Assembly: GCF_019049245.1 (NCBI RefSeq)
Contig: NZ_JAGMUK010000218.1
Coordinates: 220,208-284,207 of the forward strand
Reading direction: 5' to 3'
Origin: Streptomyces sp. AC555_RSS877
GTDB taxonomy: Bacteria; Actinomycetota; Actinomycetes; Streptomycetales; Streptomycetaceae
DNA: 64,000 nucleotides
Part shown: positions 16,243-24,025 of the stretch, piece after piece
Layout: each line of letters opens with the position of its first letter
How positions within the stretch are numbered: position 1 is the first letter of the stretch
The notes under the pieces: model-generated
Told to the model about the DNA's origin: nothing
The model's database searches: none
The model's input: only the letters and a program-made list of their open reading frames with translations
Translations under genes and position numbers: made by a program

Positions 16243-17481
16243 TCAGTCGGCGGAGGGGGTGGGCAGGAGCGTCTCGCGCGCGGTGGGAAGGATGTTGTTG
16301 ATGTAGTCCTGGACGACGGTGTCCAGCCCGATGTCGTGCTGGGCCCGCTCGGACAGGTACCAACGGTGTTCCAGCAGCTCGTGGTAGATCTCGGCCGGGT
16401 CCATGGAGCCGCGCAGTTCGAGGGGCACGGCCCGCACGGTGGGGCGGAAGACGTCCCGCACCCAGCGGTGGGCGAGCACCTCCGGGCGGGCCGCCAGCGG
16501 GTCGCCCGGGGCGTAGTCGTCCTGGGTGGCCATCCAGGACTCCAGGTCGCCCAGGAGCCGGCGGGCCTGGTTCTCCTCGGTGTCCAGGCCGGTCAGCCGC
16601 AGGAGCTGGCGCTGGTGGTGGCCGGCGTCCACGACCTTCGGTACGAAGGTGACGGTGTCGCCGTTGGAGGAGTGCTCGATCTGCATCTCGGCCACGTCGA
16701 AACCGAGCTCGTTCAGACGGCGGATACGGCGCTCGATGTAGTGGTACTTGCCCGCAGGGTAGACGGACGTGCGGGTCAGCTCCTCCCACAGGCCCCCGTA
16801 GCGCGCGCAGATCTCCATGCCGAACTCGATCGGGTCCACGGAGGGGTGCAGGGCCCCGGACGCCTCCAGGTCGAGCAGCTCGCCGCTGATGTTCACCCGG
16901 GCCAGGTCCAGGTCGTAGTCGCGCTGCCCGGGGCTGAGCTGCGGGTGCAGGTCACCGGTCTCCGCGTCCACCAGGTACGCGGCGTACGCGCCGGCGTCGC
17001 GCCGGAAGAGCGTGTTGGACAGCGAGCAGTCGCCCCAGGCGAAGCCGGACAGGTGCAGCCGCACCAGCAGCACCGCCAGCGCGTCCATCAGCCGGTGCAT
17101 GGTCGCGGGCCGCATCGTCGTCTCGAACATCGACCGGTACGGCATCGAGCCGCCCAGGTGCCGGGTGATCAGCACCGGCTCCAGCGGCGCGTCCCCCGCG
17201 GCGGTGCGCCCGGTGACCACGGCCAGCGGATCGACCGCGGGGATGCCGAGCCGGTCCAGGTCGCGCAGCAGCTCGTACTCGCGCAGAGCCGGGCGCTCGG
17301 CGAGCTCCTTGACGGCGATCACCTCGTCGCCGGCGCGGGCGTAGCGAACGACGTGGCGGGAGATGCCGCGCGGCAGAGGCACCAGGTACTCGTCGGGCCA
17401 CTCCTCCAGGGGGAGGTGCCACGGCAGTTCGAGCAGGAGCGCGGGGTGCTCCGGGTTGGTCGCGCTGATCTGCAGTGCCAT
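16243..17481 (-). CDS. DUF4032 domain protein with protein-kinase-like fold
   Basis: 412 aa. The N-terminal two thirds resembles a small kinase fold: VIAVKELAERPALREYELLR (the VAIK-like Lys and alpha-C Glu), GFAWGDCSLSNTLF (the HGD-x4-N catalytic-loop analogue, with WGD in place of HGD) and AAYLVDAETGD (the DFG-like Asp). The C-terminal third (from about 285) is the DUF4032 helical region with WYLSERAQHDIGLD. The family is annotated as LPS-kinase-like, but no substrate is established. It is the only gene transcribed from the 17.5-kb promoter region, directly after a 22-bp perfect palindrome. Confidence 0.85.
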   Translation of the reverse strand: MALQISATNPEHPALLLELPWHLPLEEWPDEYLVPLPRGISRHVVRYARAGDEVIAVKELAERPALREYELLRDLDRLGIPAVDPLAVVTGRTAAGDAPLEPVLITRHLGGSMPYRSMFETTMRPATMHRLMDALAVLLVRLHLSGFAWGDCSLSNTLFRRDAGAYAAYLVDAETGDLHPQLSPGQRDYDLDLARVNISGELLDLEASGALHPSVDPIEFGMEICARYGGLWEELTRTSVYPAGKYHYIERRIRRLNELGFDVAEMQIEHSSNGDTVTFVPKVVDAGHHQRQLLRLTGLDTEENQARRLLGDLESWMATQDDYAPGDPLAARPEVLAHRWVRDVFRPTVRAVPLELRGSMDPAEIYHELLEHRWYLSERAQHDIGLDTVVQDYINNILPTARETLLPTPSAD

Positions 17482-17537
17482 GGGCCGTGTGTCCTTGTCT
17501 TGCGTCGCGTACTGCCTCGCCGGTGATCGTCACCTCA

Positions 17538-17559
17538 CCTTAGAGCGCGCGCTCTAAGG
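17538..17559. promoter_or_regulatory. 22-bp perfect palindrome overlapping the MBL stop codon and preceding the DUF4032 gene
   Basis: CCTTAGAGCGC is followed at once by its exact reverse complement GCGCTCTAAGG. It contains the last codons of the MBL hydrolase gene (stop TAA) and lies 57-78 bases upstream of the DUF4032 start, so it could be a repressor operator or, as RNA, a terminator hairpin with a small loop. No T-tract follows on either strand. Confidence 0.5.
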
Positions 17560-18286
17560 CCTGAAGTGCCGCTTCACGGACCGGACCGCGGTGCGCGGGC
17601 CCGTGCCCGGGCAGCAGCAGGTCACCGGCCAGTCCTTCGAGCACGTCCAGCGAGGCCACGGCACGGGCCCGCTGGTGGTGGAACATGTCAGGCAGCAGCT
17701 GCGGACCCTTGGTCCGCGAGGTGGGGTGACCGCTCACCAGGGCGTCGCCCGAGATCACCACCCCGGAGTCCGGGAGGTGGAAGGCGGCGTGTCCGTCGGT
17801 GTGGCCGGGCGTGTGCACCGGGACGGGCCGCCCGGGCAGGTCGAGCGGTCCGGCCGCCGGGAACGACTCGGGCGAGGCGACCGGGACGGGGACGGTGCCG
17901 CCCGAGCGGATCGCGTGCACGGCCCACGGCAGGACACCGGGCCGCCAGCCGTTCCACAGGACCGTCCCGACACTCACCTGGTGCAGGAACTCCCGCCGGG
18001 CGTGCGGCACTTCGGCCTCGTGCAGGTAGACGGGCATGCCGTACGAGGCGCGCAGGTACTCGGCGGAGCCCAGATGGTCGTTGTGGGCGTGCGTGATCAG
18101 CACGGCCGTGACCGCCTCCGGTGAACTGCCCACCTCCGCAAGGGAGGTGAGGAGCTGCTCCCGGTCGCCGGGGTAGCCGGTGTCGACCAGGGTGGCGGAG
18201 TCGCCCTCCGTGAGGATCACCCAGTTCGTGTTGCTGCCGTGCACCAGATAGGTGCCGTCGGCCACGTGCTGCACGTCCGCCCGCAT
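17540..18286 (-). CDS. MBL-fold metallo-hydrolase
   Basis: 248 aa. The metallo-beta-lactamase motif THAHNDHLG occupies residues 65-73 (H66, H68, D70, H71). The other ligands fit HTPGHTDGHAAF, SGDALVSG and the terminal LLLPGHGPAHRG. This is the compact glyoxalase II-like or lactonase-like single-domain form that hydrolyses thioesters, lactones or related substrates using two Zn ions. There is no signal peptide, so it is cytosolic. It lies alone between alkB and the DUF4032 gene, with its own 200-bp upstream region that also contains the alkB terminator. Substrate cannot be inferred. Confidence 0.9.
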   Translation of the reverse strand: MRADVQHVADGTYLVHGSNTNWVILTEGDSATLVDTGYPGDREQLLTSLAEVGSSPEAVTAVLITHAHNDHLGSAEYLRASYGMPVYLHEAEVPHARREFLHQVSVGTVLWNGWRPGVLPWAVHAIRSGGTVPVPVASPESFPAAGPLDLPGRPVPVHTPGHTDGHAAFHLPDSGVVISGDALVSGHPTSRTKGPQLLPDMFHHQRARAVASLDVLEGLAGDLLLPGHGPAHRGPVREAALQALERAL

Positions 18287-18397
18287 GGATCGTCCCCGCC
18301 CGGTGAGGTACCTGCTCGACGGGGACAGCCAAGCAGATGATCACCGGGGCGGAATCGGCGGGTCCGGGGACTGGGCGCGCCCCGCTCGGAGGAACGA

Positions 18398-18430
18398 GGC
18401 TGCCTCCGGCACCGTCCGCCGGAGGCAGCC
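18398..18430 (-). terminator. terminator-type hairpin downstream of alkB
   Basis: A perfect 13-bp stem, GGCTGCCTCCGGC (18398-18410) with GCCGGAGGCAGCC (18418-18430), and a 7-nt loop. It sits 58 bases past the alkB stop in the direction of transcription and before the MBL promoter. As is common in actinomycetes, there is no U-tract. Confidence 0.7.
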
Positions 18431-18488
18431 CCCGCGCGCGCCTTCGAAGCGGCCGCCTCTCCGCCCCGGCGCACGCCGCCCTCGGTTG

Positions 18489-19115
18489 TCACTGCACGTC
18501 GTGCGGGCGGAACTGGATGCTGATGCGCGGTCCCGTGGCGCGCGTGGACTTGGGGATGGAGTGCTCCCAGGTCCGCTGGCAGGAGCCGCCCATCACGATC
18601 AGGTCGCCGTGCCCCAGTGGCCGCCGGACCGTGTCCCCGCCGCGTGCCGGACGCAGCAGCAGGTCACGGGGGGTGCCCACCGAGAGGATCGCGACCATCG
18701 TGTCCTGGTGGGCACCCCGCCCGATCCGGTCGCCGTGCCAGGCCACGCTGTCCCGGCCGTCGCGGTAGTAGCACAGCCCGGCCGTGGTGAAGGGCTCGCC
18801 CAATTCCTCGGCGTAGCGCGTGGACAGCGCCTCGCGGGCGTCCGTCAGCAGGGGGTGCGGCAGTGCGTCGTCCGCCCCGTAGAACGCGAGCAGTCGCGGT
18901 ACGTCGACCACGTGGTCGTACATCTTCCGGCGCTCCGCCCGCCACGGCACCTCGGCGGCCAGCTGTTCGAACAGTTCGTCCGAACCGCTCAGCCAGCCCG
19001 GCAGCACGTCGATCCAGGCGCCGAGGCCGAGCACGGTACGGCGGACCCCGTCGAGGGGGCCGAGGCGGAGCTCGTCGGTCTGGTCGAAGAGGGAGCCCTG
19101 GAGGTGCCTGGTCAT
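18489..19115 (-). CDS. alkB: AlkB-family alpha-ketoglutarate/Fe(II)-dependent dioxygenase (alkylation repair)
   Basis: 208 aa, full length. The double-stranded beta-helix ligands are in place: W-HGD (H127, D129), distal H185 in TWEHSIPK, and the 2-oxoglutarate-binding arginines in GPRISIQFR (R197, R203). The substrate-lid segment CYYRDGRDSVAWHGD matches AlkB-like proteins (YYRDG). The enzyme oxidatively demethylates 1-meA/3-meC-type lesions in DNA or RNA. It is divergent from the TetR/FAD-dehydrogenase pair; the shared 125-bp region carries the TetR-type operator, so coregulation is possible. The gene ends before a strong hairpin. Confidence 0.92.
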   Translation of the reverse strand: MTRHLQGSLFDQTDELRLGPLDGVRRTVLGLGAWIDVLPGWLSGSDELFEQLAAEVPWRAERRKMYDHVVDVPRLLAFYGADDALPHPLLTDAREALSTRYAEELGEPFTTAGLCYYRDGRDSVAWHGDRIGRGAHQDTMVAILSVGTPRDLLLRPARGGDTVRRPLGHGDLIVMGGSCQRTWEHSIPKSTRATGPRISIQFRPHDVQ

Positions 19116-19189
19116 GAAATCCAGCGTACCTCTTAATCGAAAAGATGTTCTAGATGAGGCTGCGGCACGGCCGGGTTCGGCGGAGACCT

Positions 19190-19228
19190 TTCGATACGTT
19201 GGTGTATCGGATACATTCCCGTATCGAA
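19190..19228. promoter_or_regulatory. tandem palindromic operator GATAC-N6-GTATC x2 before the TetR gene
   Basis: Half-sites lie at 19193-19197 (GATAC), 19204-19208 (GTATC), 19210-19214 (GATAC) and 19221-19225 (GTATC). They form two GATAC-N6-GTATC palindromes repeated at 17-bp period. The centre is also the 6-1-6 palindrome TGTATC-G-GATACA (19203-19215), and the outer ends pair as TTCGATACG/CGTATCGAA. The array stops 12 bases before the GTG start, as expected for an autorepressor bound as two dimers. Confidence 0.75.
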
Positions 19229-19240
19229 CGGAGGTCGAAC

Positions 19241-19891
19241 GTGGTGGTGGAGGAGGAGACGACCAGGCGTGTCACCAAGCGCCGCGTCCGCACGCGGGCC
19301 AACCTGCTGGACGCCGCCTTCGCGGTGTTCGCCGCCAAGGGCTTCGGGCGGGTCTCGATCGAGGAGGTCTGCGAGGCCGCCGGCTACAGCCGGGGCGCCT
19401 TCTACTCGAACTTCGACAGCCTGGACGAGCTGTTCTTCGCCCTGTACCGGCAGCGAGCCGACCTGATCGCCGCCCAGGTCGCCGAGGCCCTGGCCCTGGA
19501 CGGACCCGAACTCGACGTACCGGCGTCCGTGGACCGGGTCACCGAGGTGCTCCTGCTCGACGTCGACTGGCTGCTGGTGAAGACGGACTTCCTGGTGCAC
19601 GCCGCACGAGACCCGGCCGTCGCTCACTCCCTGCTGCAGCACCGCGAGCGGCTGCGACGGGCCATCGAGGACCGGCTCGCCCGGGCCACCGGACACACCC
19701 CACTGCCCGCCGCGCTCGGCGGCATCGACGGCGCCGCCCGCGCCGTCGTCGCCGCGTACGACGGAGTCACCACCCAACTGCTGCTGGACAAGGACGTCGA
19801 ACGCGCCCGGGTCTGGCTGGGGCAGTTGCTCACCGCCCTGCTGACCGACGGCAGCGGCACACCCGAACGAGACTCACTCAGACCCCAATGA
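19241..19891 (+). CDS. TetR/AcrR-family transcriptional regulator
   Basis: 216 aa from GTG 19241, with GGAGG six bases upstream. An upstream in-frame ATG at 19154 would translate through the operator palindromes and is rejected. The HTH is near residues 15-60: RANLLDAAFAVFAAKGF, VSIEEVCEAAGYSRGAFYSN. The C-terminal ligand domain is all-helical and unassignable. Its TGA overlaps the first possible ATG of the FAD-dehydrogenase gene (ATGA), so the two form an operon and the effector is probably a substrate or product of that enzyme. Autoregulation through the tandem palindromes just upstream is likely. Confidence 0.92.
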   Translation: MVVEEETTRRVTKRRVRTRANLLDAAFAVFAAKGFGRVSIEEVCEAAGYSRGAFYSNFDSLDELFFALYRQRADLIAAQVAEALALDGPELDVPASVDRVTEVLLLDVDWLLVKTDFLVHAARDPAVAHSLLQHRERLRRAIEDRLARATGHTPLPAALGGIDGAARAVVAAYDGVTTQLLLDKDVERARVWLGQLLTALLTDGSGTPERDSLRPQ

Positions 19892-19908
19892 GAAGGGCAG
19901 CGGTCGCC

Positions 19909-21582
19909 ATGGATGCGGACGTCATCGTCGTCGGAGCCGGACTCGCGGGCCTGGTCGCCGCGCACGAACTGACCAGCCGGGGCCGCAGGGTCGCGCTGGT
20001 CGACCAGGAGAACGCCGCCAACCTCGGCGGACAGGCGTTCTGGTCCTTCGGGGGGCTGTTCATCGTCGACTCCCCGGAACAGCGGCGCCTCGGCATCAAG
20101 GACTCCTTCGAGCTCGCCTGGAACGACTGGCAGGGCAGCGCACAGTTCGACCGGACCGACGACGAGGACTCCTGGGCGGTGCTCTGGGCGCGCGCCTACG
20201 TCGAGTTCGCGGCGGGCGAGAAGCGGTCCTGGCTGGAAGGGCACGGCATCAAGTTCCTGCCGACCGTCGGCTGGGCCGAGCGCGGCGACCTGACGGCCCA
20301 CGGACACGGCAACTCCGTACCCCGCTTCCACATCGCGTGGGGCACCGGCACCGGGGTCGTGGAGCCGTTCGTCGAGTACGCCAAGCAGGCCGCGCGCGAC
20401 GGGCTGCTCACCTTCCACCACCGCCACCAGGTCGACGAACTGGTCGTCGAGGAGGGCGTGGCGCACGGCGTCCGCGGCACCGTGCTGGCCGAGGACAACT
20501 CCCCTCGCGGTGTCGCCTCCAACCGCGACCGCCTGGGCGACTTCGAGCTCACCGCCCGGGCGGTCGTCGTCACCACCGGCGGCATCGGCGCCAACCACGA
20601 CATCGTGCGCCGCTACTGGCCGGAGCGGCTCGGCACCCCGCCCGCCGAGATGGTCACCGGAGTGCCCGCCTATGTCGACGGCCGGATGCTCGACATCAGC
20701 GCGAACGCCGGCGCCCGCCTGGTCAACCGCGACCGCATGTGGCACTACACCGAGGGACTGCAGAACTGGGACCCGATCTGGCCCGGCCACGGCATCCGCA
20801 TCCTGCCCGGGCCGTCCTCGATGTGGTTCGACGCCCTCGGCCGCCGCCTGCCCGAGCCGTGCCTGCCCGGCTACGACACCCTCAGCACGCTCAAGTACCT
20901 GCGCACCACCGAGGACATCGCGGACCACGACCACTCCTGGTTCATCCTCACTCAGAAGATCATCGAGAAGGAGTTCGCGCTGTCGGGCTCCGAGCAGAAC
21001 CCCGACATCACCGCCAAGGACCGGGCCGGCTTCCTGCGCACGCGGGTGCTCGGAAAGGGAGCCCCCGGCCCCGTGGACGCCTTCCTGCGCAAGGGCGCCG
21101 ACTTCGTGTCCGCCCCGAACCTGGAGCAGCTCGTCGAGAAGATGAACGCATTGACCGACAAGGCGCTGCTGGACGCCGCCGGGATCCGGCGCCAGATCGA
21201 GGCCCGCGATCTCCAGATCGCCAACTCCTACAGCAAGGACGCCCAGGTGCAGGGCATCCGCAACGCCCGCCGCTACATCGGCGACCGCCTCGGCCGCGTC
21301 GCGACCCCGCACCGCATCCTCGACCCGGCCGCCGGGCCCCTCATCGGCGTCAAGCTGCACACCCTCACCCGCAAGACGCTCGGCGGCATCCAGACCGACC
21401 TCGACTCACGCGCCCTCGGCACCGACGGCAAGCCCCTGGACGGCCTGTACGCGGCGGGCGAGGTCGCCGGCTTCGGCGGTGGCGGCGTCCACGGGTACAA
21501 CGCGCTGGAGGGCACCTTCCTCGGCGGCTGCCTCTTCTCCGGACGGGCGGCAGGGCGGGCCGCCGCCCGGCAGACGGCCTGA
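19909..21582 (+). CDS. FAD-binding dehydrogenase (fumarate reductase/3-ketosteroid dehydrogenase-like flavoprotein)
   Basis: 557 aa from ATG 19909, with AGAAGGG about ten bases upstream; the ATG at 19888, overlapping the tetR stop, is the alternative and would add seven residues. The N-terminal dinucleotide motif is VVGAGLAG, followed by E/D-rich VDQENAANLGGQAFWSFGG. The middle contains TTGGIGANHD, and the C-terminus GLYAAGEVAGFGGGGVHGYN and GTFLGGCLFSGRAAG close the FAD site. The architecture matches flavoproteins annotated as FAD-binding dehydrogenases, related to steroid Delta-dehydrogenases and fumarate reductases. Substrate is unknown. It is regulated, presumably, by the TetR protein it is coupled to. 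Confidence 0.9.
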   Translation: MDADVIVVGAGLAGLVAAHELTSRGRRVALVDQENAANLGGQAFWSFGGLFIVDSPEQRRLGIKDSFELAWNDWQGSAQFDRTDDEDSWAVLWARAYVEFAAGEKRSWLEGHGIKFLPTVGWAERGDLTAHGHGNSVPRFHIAWGTGTGVVEPFVEYAKQAARDGLLTFHHRHQVDELVVEEGVAHGVRGTVLAEDNSPRGVASNRDRLGDFELTARAVVVTTGGIGANHDIVRRYWPERLGTPPAEMVTGVPAYVDGRMLDISANAGARLVNRDRMWHYTEGLQNWDPIWPGHGIRILPGPSSMWFDALGRRLPEPCLPGYDTLSTLKYLRTTEDIADHDHSWFILTQKIIEKEFALSGSEQNPDITAKDRAGFLRTRVLGKGAPGPVDAFLRKGADFVSAPNLEQLVEKMNALTDKALLDAAGIRRQIEARDLQIANSYSKDAQVQGIRNARRYIGDRLGRVATPHRILDPAAGPLIGVKLHTLTRKTLGGIQTDLDSRALGTDGKPLDGLYAAGEVAGFGGGGVHGYNALEGTFLGGCLFSGRAAGRAAARQTA

Positions 21583-21605
21583 CCTGACCGCGACGGCCCG
21601 CCTCC

Positions 21606-21956
21606 CTAACCCTGGAGGAGGCGGGCCAGCACGGCGGCGTGACTCTGCTCGGGGGACTTGGCGGCGGTCAGCAGGGTGACGGCGCCCTTGGCGGCCAACC
21701 CCCGCACCCGGTCGAGCAGTTCGATCGCCTCCGGGGCGGCCAGCTCGGCCTCGTAGCGCCGGCCGAACTCCTCGTACGACCCCTCGCCCGCGTGGTACCA
21801 GCGGCGCAGCTCGGTAGACGGGGTGAGGGCCTTGGGCCACTCGTCGACACGCGCCGCGTCCTTCGACAGACCCCGCGGCCACAGCCGGTCGACCAGGACA
21901 CGCACGCCGTCCTCGGGCTCGGGCGGTTCGTAGACGCGGCGCACGCGCACACTCAC
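21606..21956 (-). CDS. DUF488 family protein
   Basis: 116 aa from GTG 21956, with AAAGG nine bases upstream; an ATG at 22025 is possible but adds unconserved sequence. It has the family hallmarks VRVLVDRLWPRGLSKD, ELRRWYHAGEGSYEEF and VTLLTAAKSPEQSHA. DUF488 proteins are small cytosolic proteins of unknown biochemical role; structures suggest a nucleotide- or anion-binding fold. It converges with the FAD dehydrogenase (23 bases between stops) and is divergent from the L,D-transpeptidase gene. Confidence 0.88.
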   Translation of the reverse strand: MSVRVRRVYEPPEPEDGVRVLVDRLWPRGLSKDAARVDEWPKALTPSTELRRWYHAGEGSYEEFGRRYEAELAAPEAIELLDRVRGLAAKGAVTLLTAAKSPEQSHAAVLARLLQG

Positions 21957-22198
21957 GGGCGGGCCTTTCTCCGGTGGGCCAAGGTGCCGGGAGCGTATCG
22001 CCGTGCTCCGCCGTGTCCGGGTCACGCAACGCGGATACTCCGGAACGGGAGTGCGGGAAGGACCTGGGCGAACCCGTTCCAGACCTGGCTGCGTACGGAG
22101 GGCAAGCCGGGGCAGGCCGTAGCACCGGCCGGGCGGTGCCGGCCCAACACGTTCCGGAACCTGACGAGTTCCTCACAAGTATCGGTCAAGGTCGATCC

Positions 22199-22942
22199 GT
22201 GACCGGACACCGACCTTCCGCCGCGCTGCTCGCCGCGTCGCTGCTGCTGACCGGATGCGGCGGCGCGGCGGCGATCTCGGACCACCGGCCCGAGGCCGCC
22301 CCGACGACGAGCACGCCCGCGCCCTCCCCGGCGATCTCCGTCGAGGCGGCACCGCGGCACCTGCCCGGCCTGGGGCCGAAGACCCTCGCGCAGGTCCCGT
22401 CCCGCGCCCGGCAGGCCGTCGTGGTGACCGGCCGCGGGAAGGACTCCCCGAACTCCACGGTCGTGCTGTACGAGCGCACCGCGGCCGGCTGGCAGGCCGC
22501 CTGGGAGAGCCGGCCCGCGCACAACGCGCTCAAAGGCTGGACCGACCATCACCGCGCCGGTGACCTGCGCTCGCCCATCGGGGTCTACACCCTCACCGAC
22601 GCCGGCGGCCGGCTCCGCGACCCCGGCACCCGGCTGCCGTACGACCGCGGCAGCGGGTTCACCGCGACCGGAACGGGGTTCGAGGGGGAGCCGCTGGCCG
22701 GATCCTTCGACTACGTGATCGCCGTCAACTACAACCGCAGGCCCGGGACTTCACCCCTGGACTGGACCCGCCCGCTCGGCGCCGGCCGCGGCGGCGGCAT
22801 CTGGCTGCACGTCGACCACGACGGCCCCACACAGGGCTGTGTCAGCATCGCCAAGAAGCACATGAGGGAACTTCTGCTGGCGCTCGACCCCGACCTCCAC
22901 CCCGTCGTCGTCATGGGCGACGCCAAGTCCCTGGCCCGCTGA
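22199..22942 (+). CDS. L,D-transpeptidase family (YkuD-like) lipoprotein
   Basis: 247 aa from GTG 22199, with AAGG seven bases upstream. A lipoprotein signal is clear: LLAASLLLTGC, lipobox Cys 20. A Ser/Thr/Pro linker follows (35-55). The catalytic domain occupies about 70-247. The active-site pattern H-x3-H-x-G-x-T-Q-G-C gives H204 and catalytic C214 (LHVDHDGPTQGC), with SPIGVYTL upstream as usual. Such enzymes form 3-3 cross-links in peptidoglycan or attach proteins to it, on the outer face of the membrane. This smaller type lacks an obvious Ig or LysM domain. A 242-bp upstream region contains the 10-bp palindrome GTTCCGGAAC at 22151-22160. Confidence 0.88.
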   Translation: MTGHRPSAALLAASLLLTGCGGAAAISDHRPEAAPTTSTPAPSPAISVEAAPRHLPGLGPKTLAQVPSRARQAVVVTGRGKDSPNSTVVLYERTAAGWQAAWESRPAHNALKGWTDHHRAGDLRSPIGVYTLTDAGGRLRDPGTRLPYDRGSGFTATGTGFEGEPLAGSFDYVIAVNYNRRPGTSPLDWTRPLGAGRGGGIWLHVDHDGPTQGCVSIAKKHMRELLLALDPDLHPVVVMGDAKSLAR

Positions 22943-22980
22943 GCCCGCAGAGGTCTCCCGAACCGCTCAGGATCCGCCGC

Positions 22981-23493
22981 GTGTGCGCACATGTGCTGGT
23001 CGCCGAGGACGACGAGATGCAGGCCGAACTCATACGCCGCTCCCTGCTGGCGGAGGGTCACACCGCCACGGTCGTCCACGACGGACGGGCCGCCCTGGAC
23101 GCCGACCCGCTGCGGATGCGGCAGGCGCTGGGCAACCTGGTGTCCAACGCCCTGCGCCACACGCCCGCGGGCGGCAGCGTCACGCTGGGCGCGCGCCGCG
23201 ACGGCGACTTCGTCCTGCTGGAGGTCACCGACGACGGCAGCGGCATAGCACCGGACGATCTGCCGAACCTCTTCGACCGGTTCTGGCGCGCGGAGAAGTC
23301 CCGCAGCCGTCGCACCGGCGGCAGCGGCCTCGGCCTGCCGATCGTCCGCCACCTCGTCGCCGCCCACGGCGGAACGGCCGACGCGGCCAGTGAGCCCGGT
23401 GCCGGCAGCGTCTTCACGCTGCGGCTGCCGGGCGCGGCCGGGCAGGACGGGGCACCGGGGGAACCGTCCGCGTCCGTCGCTCCGGCGCCGTAG
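22981..23493 (+). pseudogene. in-frame remnant fusing a response-regulator N-terminus to a histidine-kinase ATPase C-terminus
   Basis: 170 codons from GTG 22981, with AGGA nine bases upstream. Residues 1-40 (HVLVAEDDEMQAELIRRSLL to VHDGRAALD) are the first two beta-alpha units of an OmpR-type receiver, including the acidic pair D10/D11. At about codon 41 (nt 23101) the sequence becomes the C-terminal half of a histidine kinase: DPLRMRQALGNLVSNALRH (N box), TDDGSGIAPDD (G1), FDRFWRAEKS (F box), GGSGLGLPIV (G2). The phospho-Asp, DNA-binding domain, kinase sensor and H box are all absent. This is what a single in-frame deletion across an adjacent RR-HK pair would leave. It could still be translated, but a function is doubtful. 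Confidence 0.8.
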
Positions 23494-23502
23494 CGGTCGC
23501 TC

Positions 23503-23528
23503 CGATTCCGCTCGCGTTGAACGGGTAC
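23503..23528 (+). promoter_or_regulatory. candidate SigB-family promoter before the DUF6098 gene
   Basis: CGATT (23503-23507), a 15-bp spacer, then GGGTAC (23523-23528) matches the Streptomyces SigB-type pattern NGNNT-N14-16-GGGTAC/T exactly. It lies 35 bases upstream of ATG 23564, leaving room for a short leader with GGGAGG. Confidence 0.55.
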
Positions 23529-23563
23529 CCCGTCTCCGCGACGGCAAAGAGGGAGGTCAGGAC

Positions 23564-24013
23564 ATGAGCACAGCGGACGACCTGCCAGTCGTGAAGACAC
23601 TCGAGGAAGTCGCCGATCTGGTCGAGCGGCACCACGGCCTCTACGTCCGCTGGTCCCGCGGCCCCGAGGTCGACCTCGCCGACGCCTCCAGCACGGACGA
23701 CCTGACGGGCGTACGCATGTCGGGGCTGTCGGCGAACCCGCTCGACGTCGAGGAGTGGTGGGACGGGCGGCCCGTGGAGGTGTGGGTCGCCCGCCGTCTG
23801 TACGACTACTCGCATCTGCCGCACGAGAAGGGCCCCGGGGTGTACCCGTGGGTCCTCAGGGGCCGGGAGACGGGCCGGGGGCCCGACAACGAGCCGCTGG
23901 TCGCGAACGTCCGGCCGATGTGCCGGCTCGCCGCAAGGACGATCGACGAGGCGCGCGACACAGTGGACCGCCAGGACACTTCCTGGGGTCCACTGCGCCG
24001 CCCCGGCCGCTGA
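23564..24013 (+). CDS. DUF6098 family protein
   Basis: 149 aa, acidic and soluble, with no signal peptide or membrane segment. The sequence (LEEVADLVERHHGLYVRWS, LEMS-like GVRMSGLSANPLDVEEWW, then WVARRLYDYSHL) matches the conserved Streptomyces family DUF6098. That family has no known activity; the VRWSRGP and NPL--EEWW motifs are its most recognisable parts. GGGAGG lies about eight bases before ATG 23564. The promoter pattern just upstream (SigB-type) suggests stress control. Confidence 0.8.
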   Translation: MSTADDLPVVKTLEEVADLVERHHGLYVRWSRGPEVDLADASSTDDLTGVRMSGLSANPLDVEEWWDGRPVEVWVARRLYDYSHLPHEKGPGVYPWVLRGRETGRGPDNEPLVANVRPMCRLAARTIDEARDTVDRQDTSWGPLRRPGR

Positions 24014-24025
24014 CGCGGCCCCGTC

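Noticed and set aside
19114..21582. 822-codon frame spanning the TetR and FAD-dehydrogenase genes
   Set aside because: The first 260 codons are Arg-rich shadow of tetR; the dehydrogenase has its own start near 19909.
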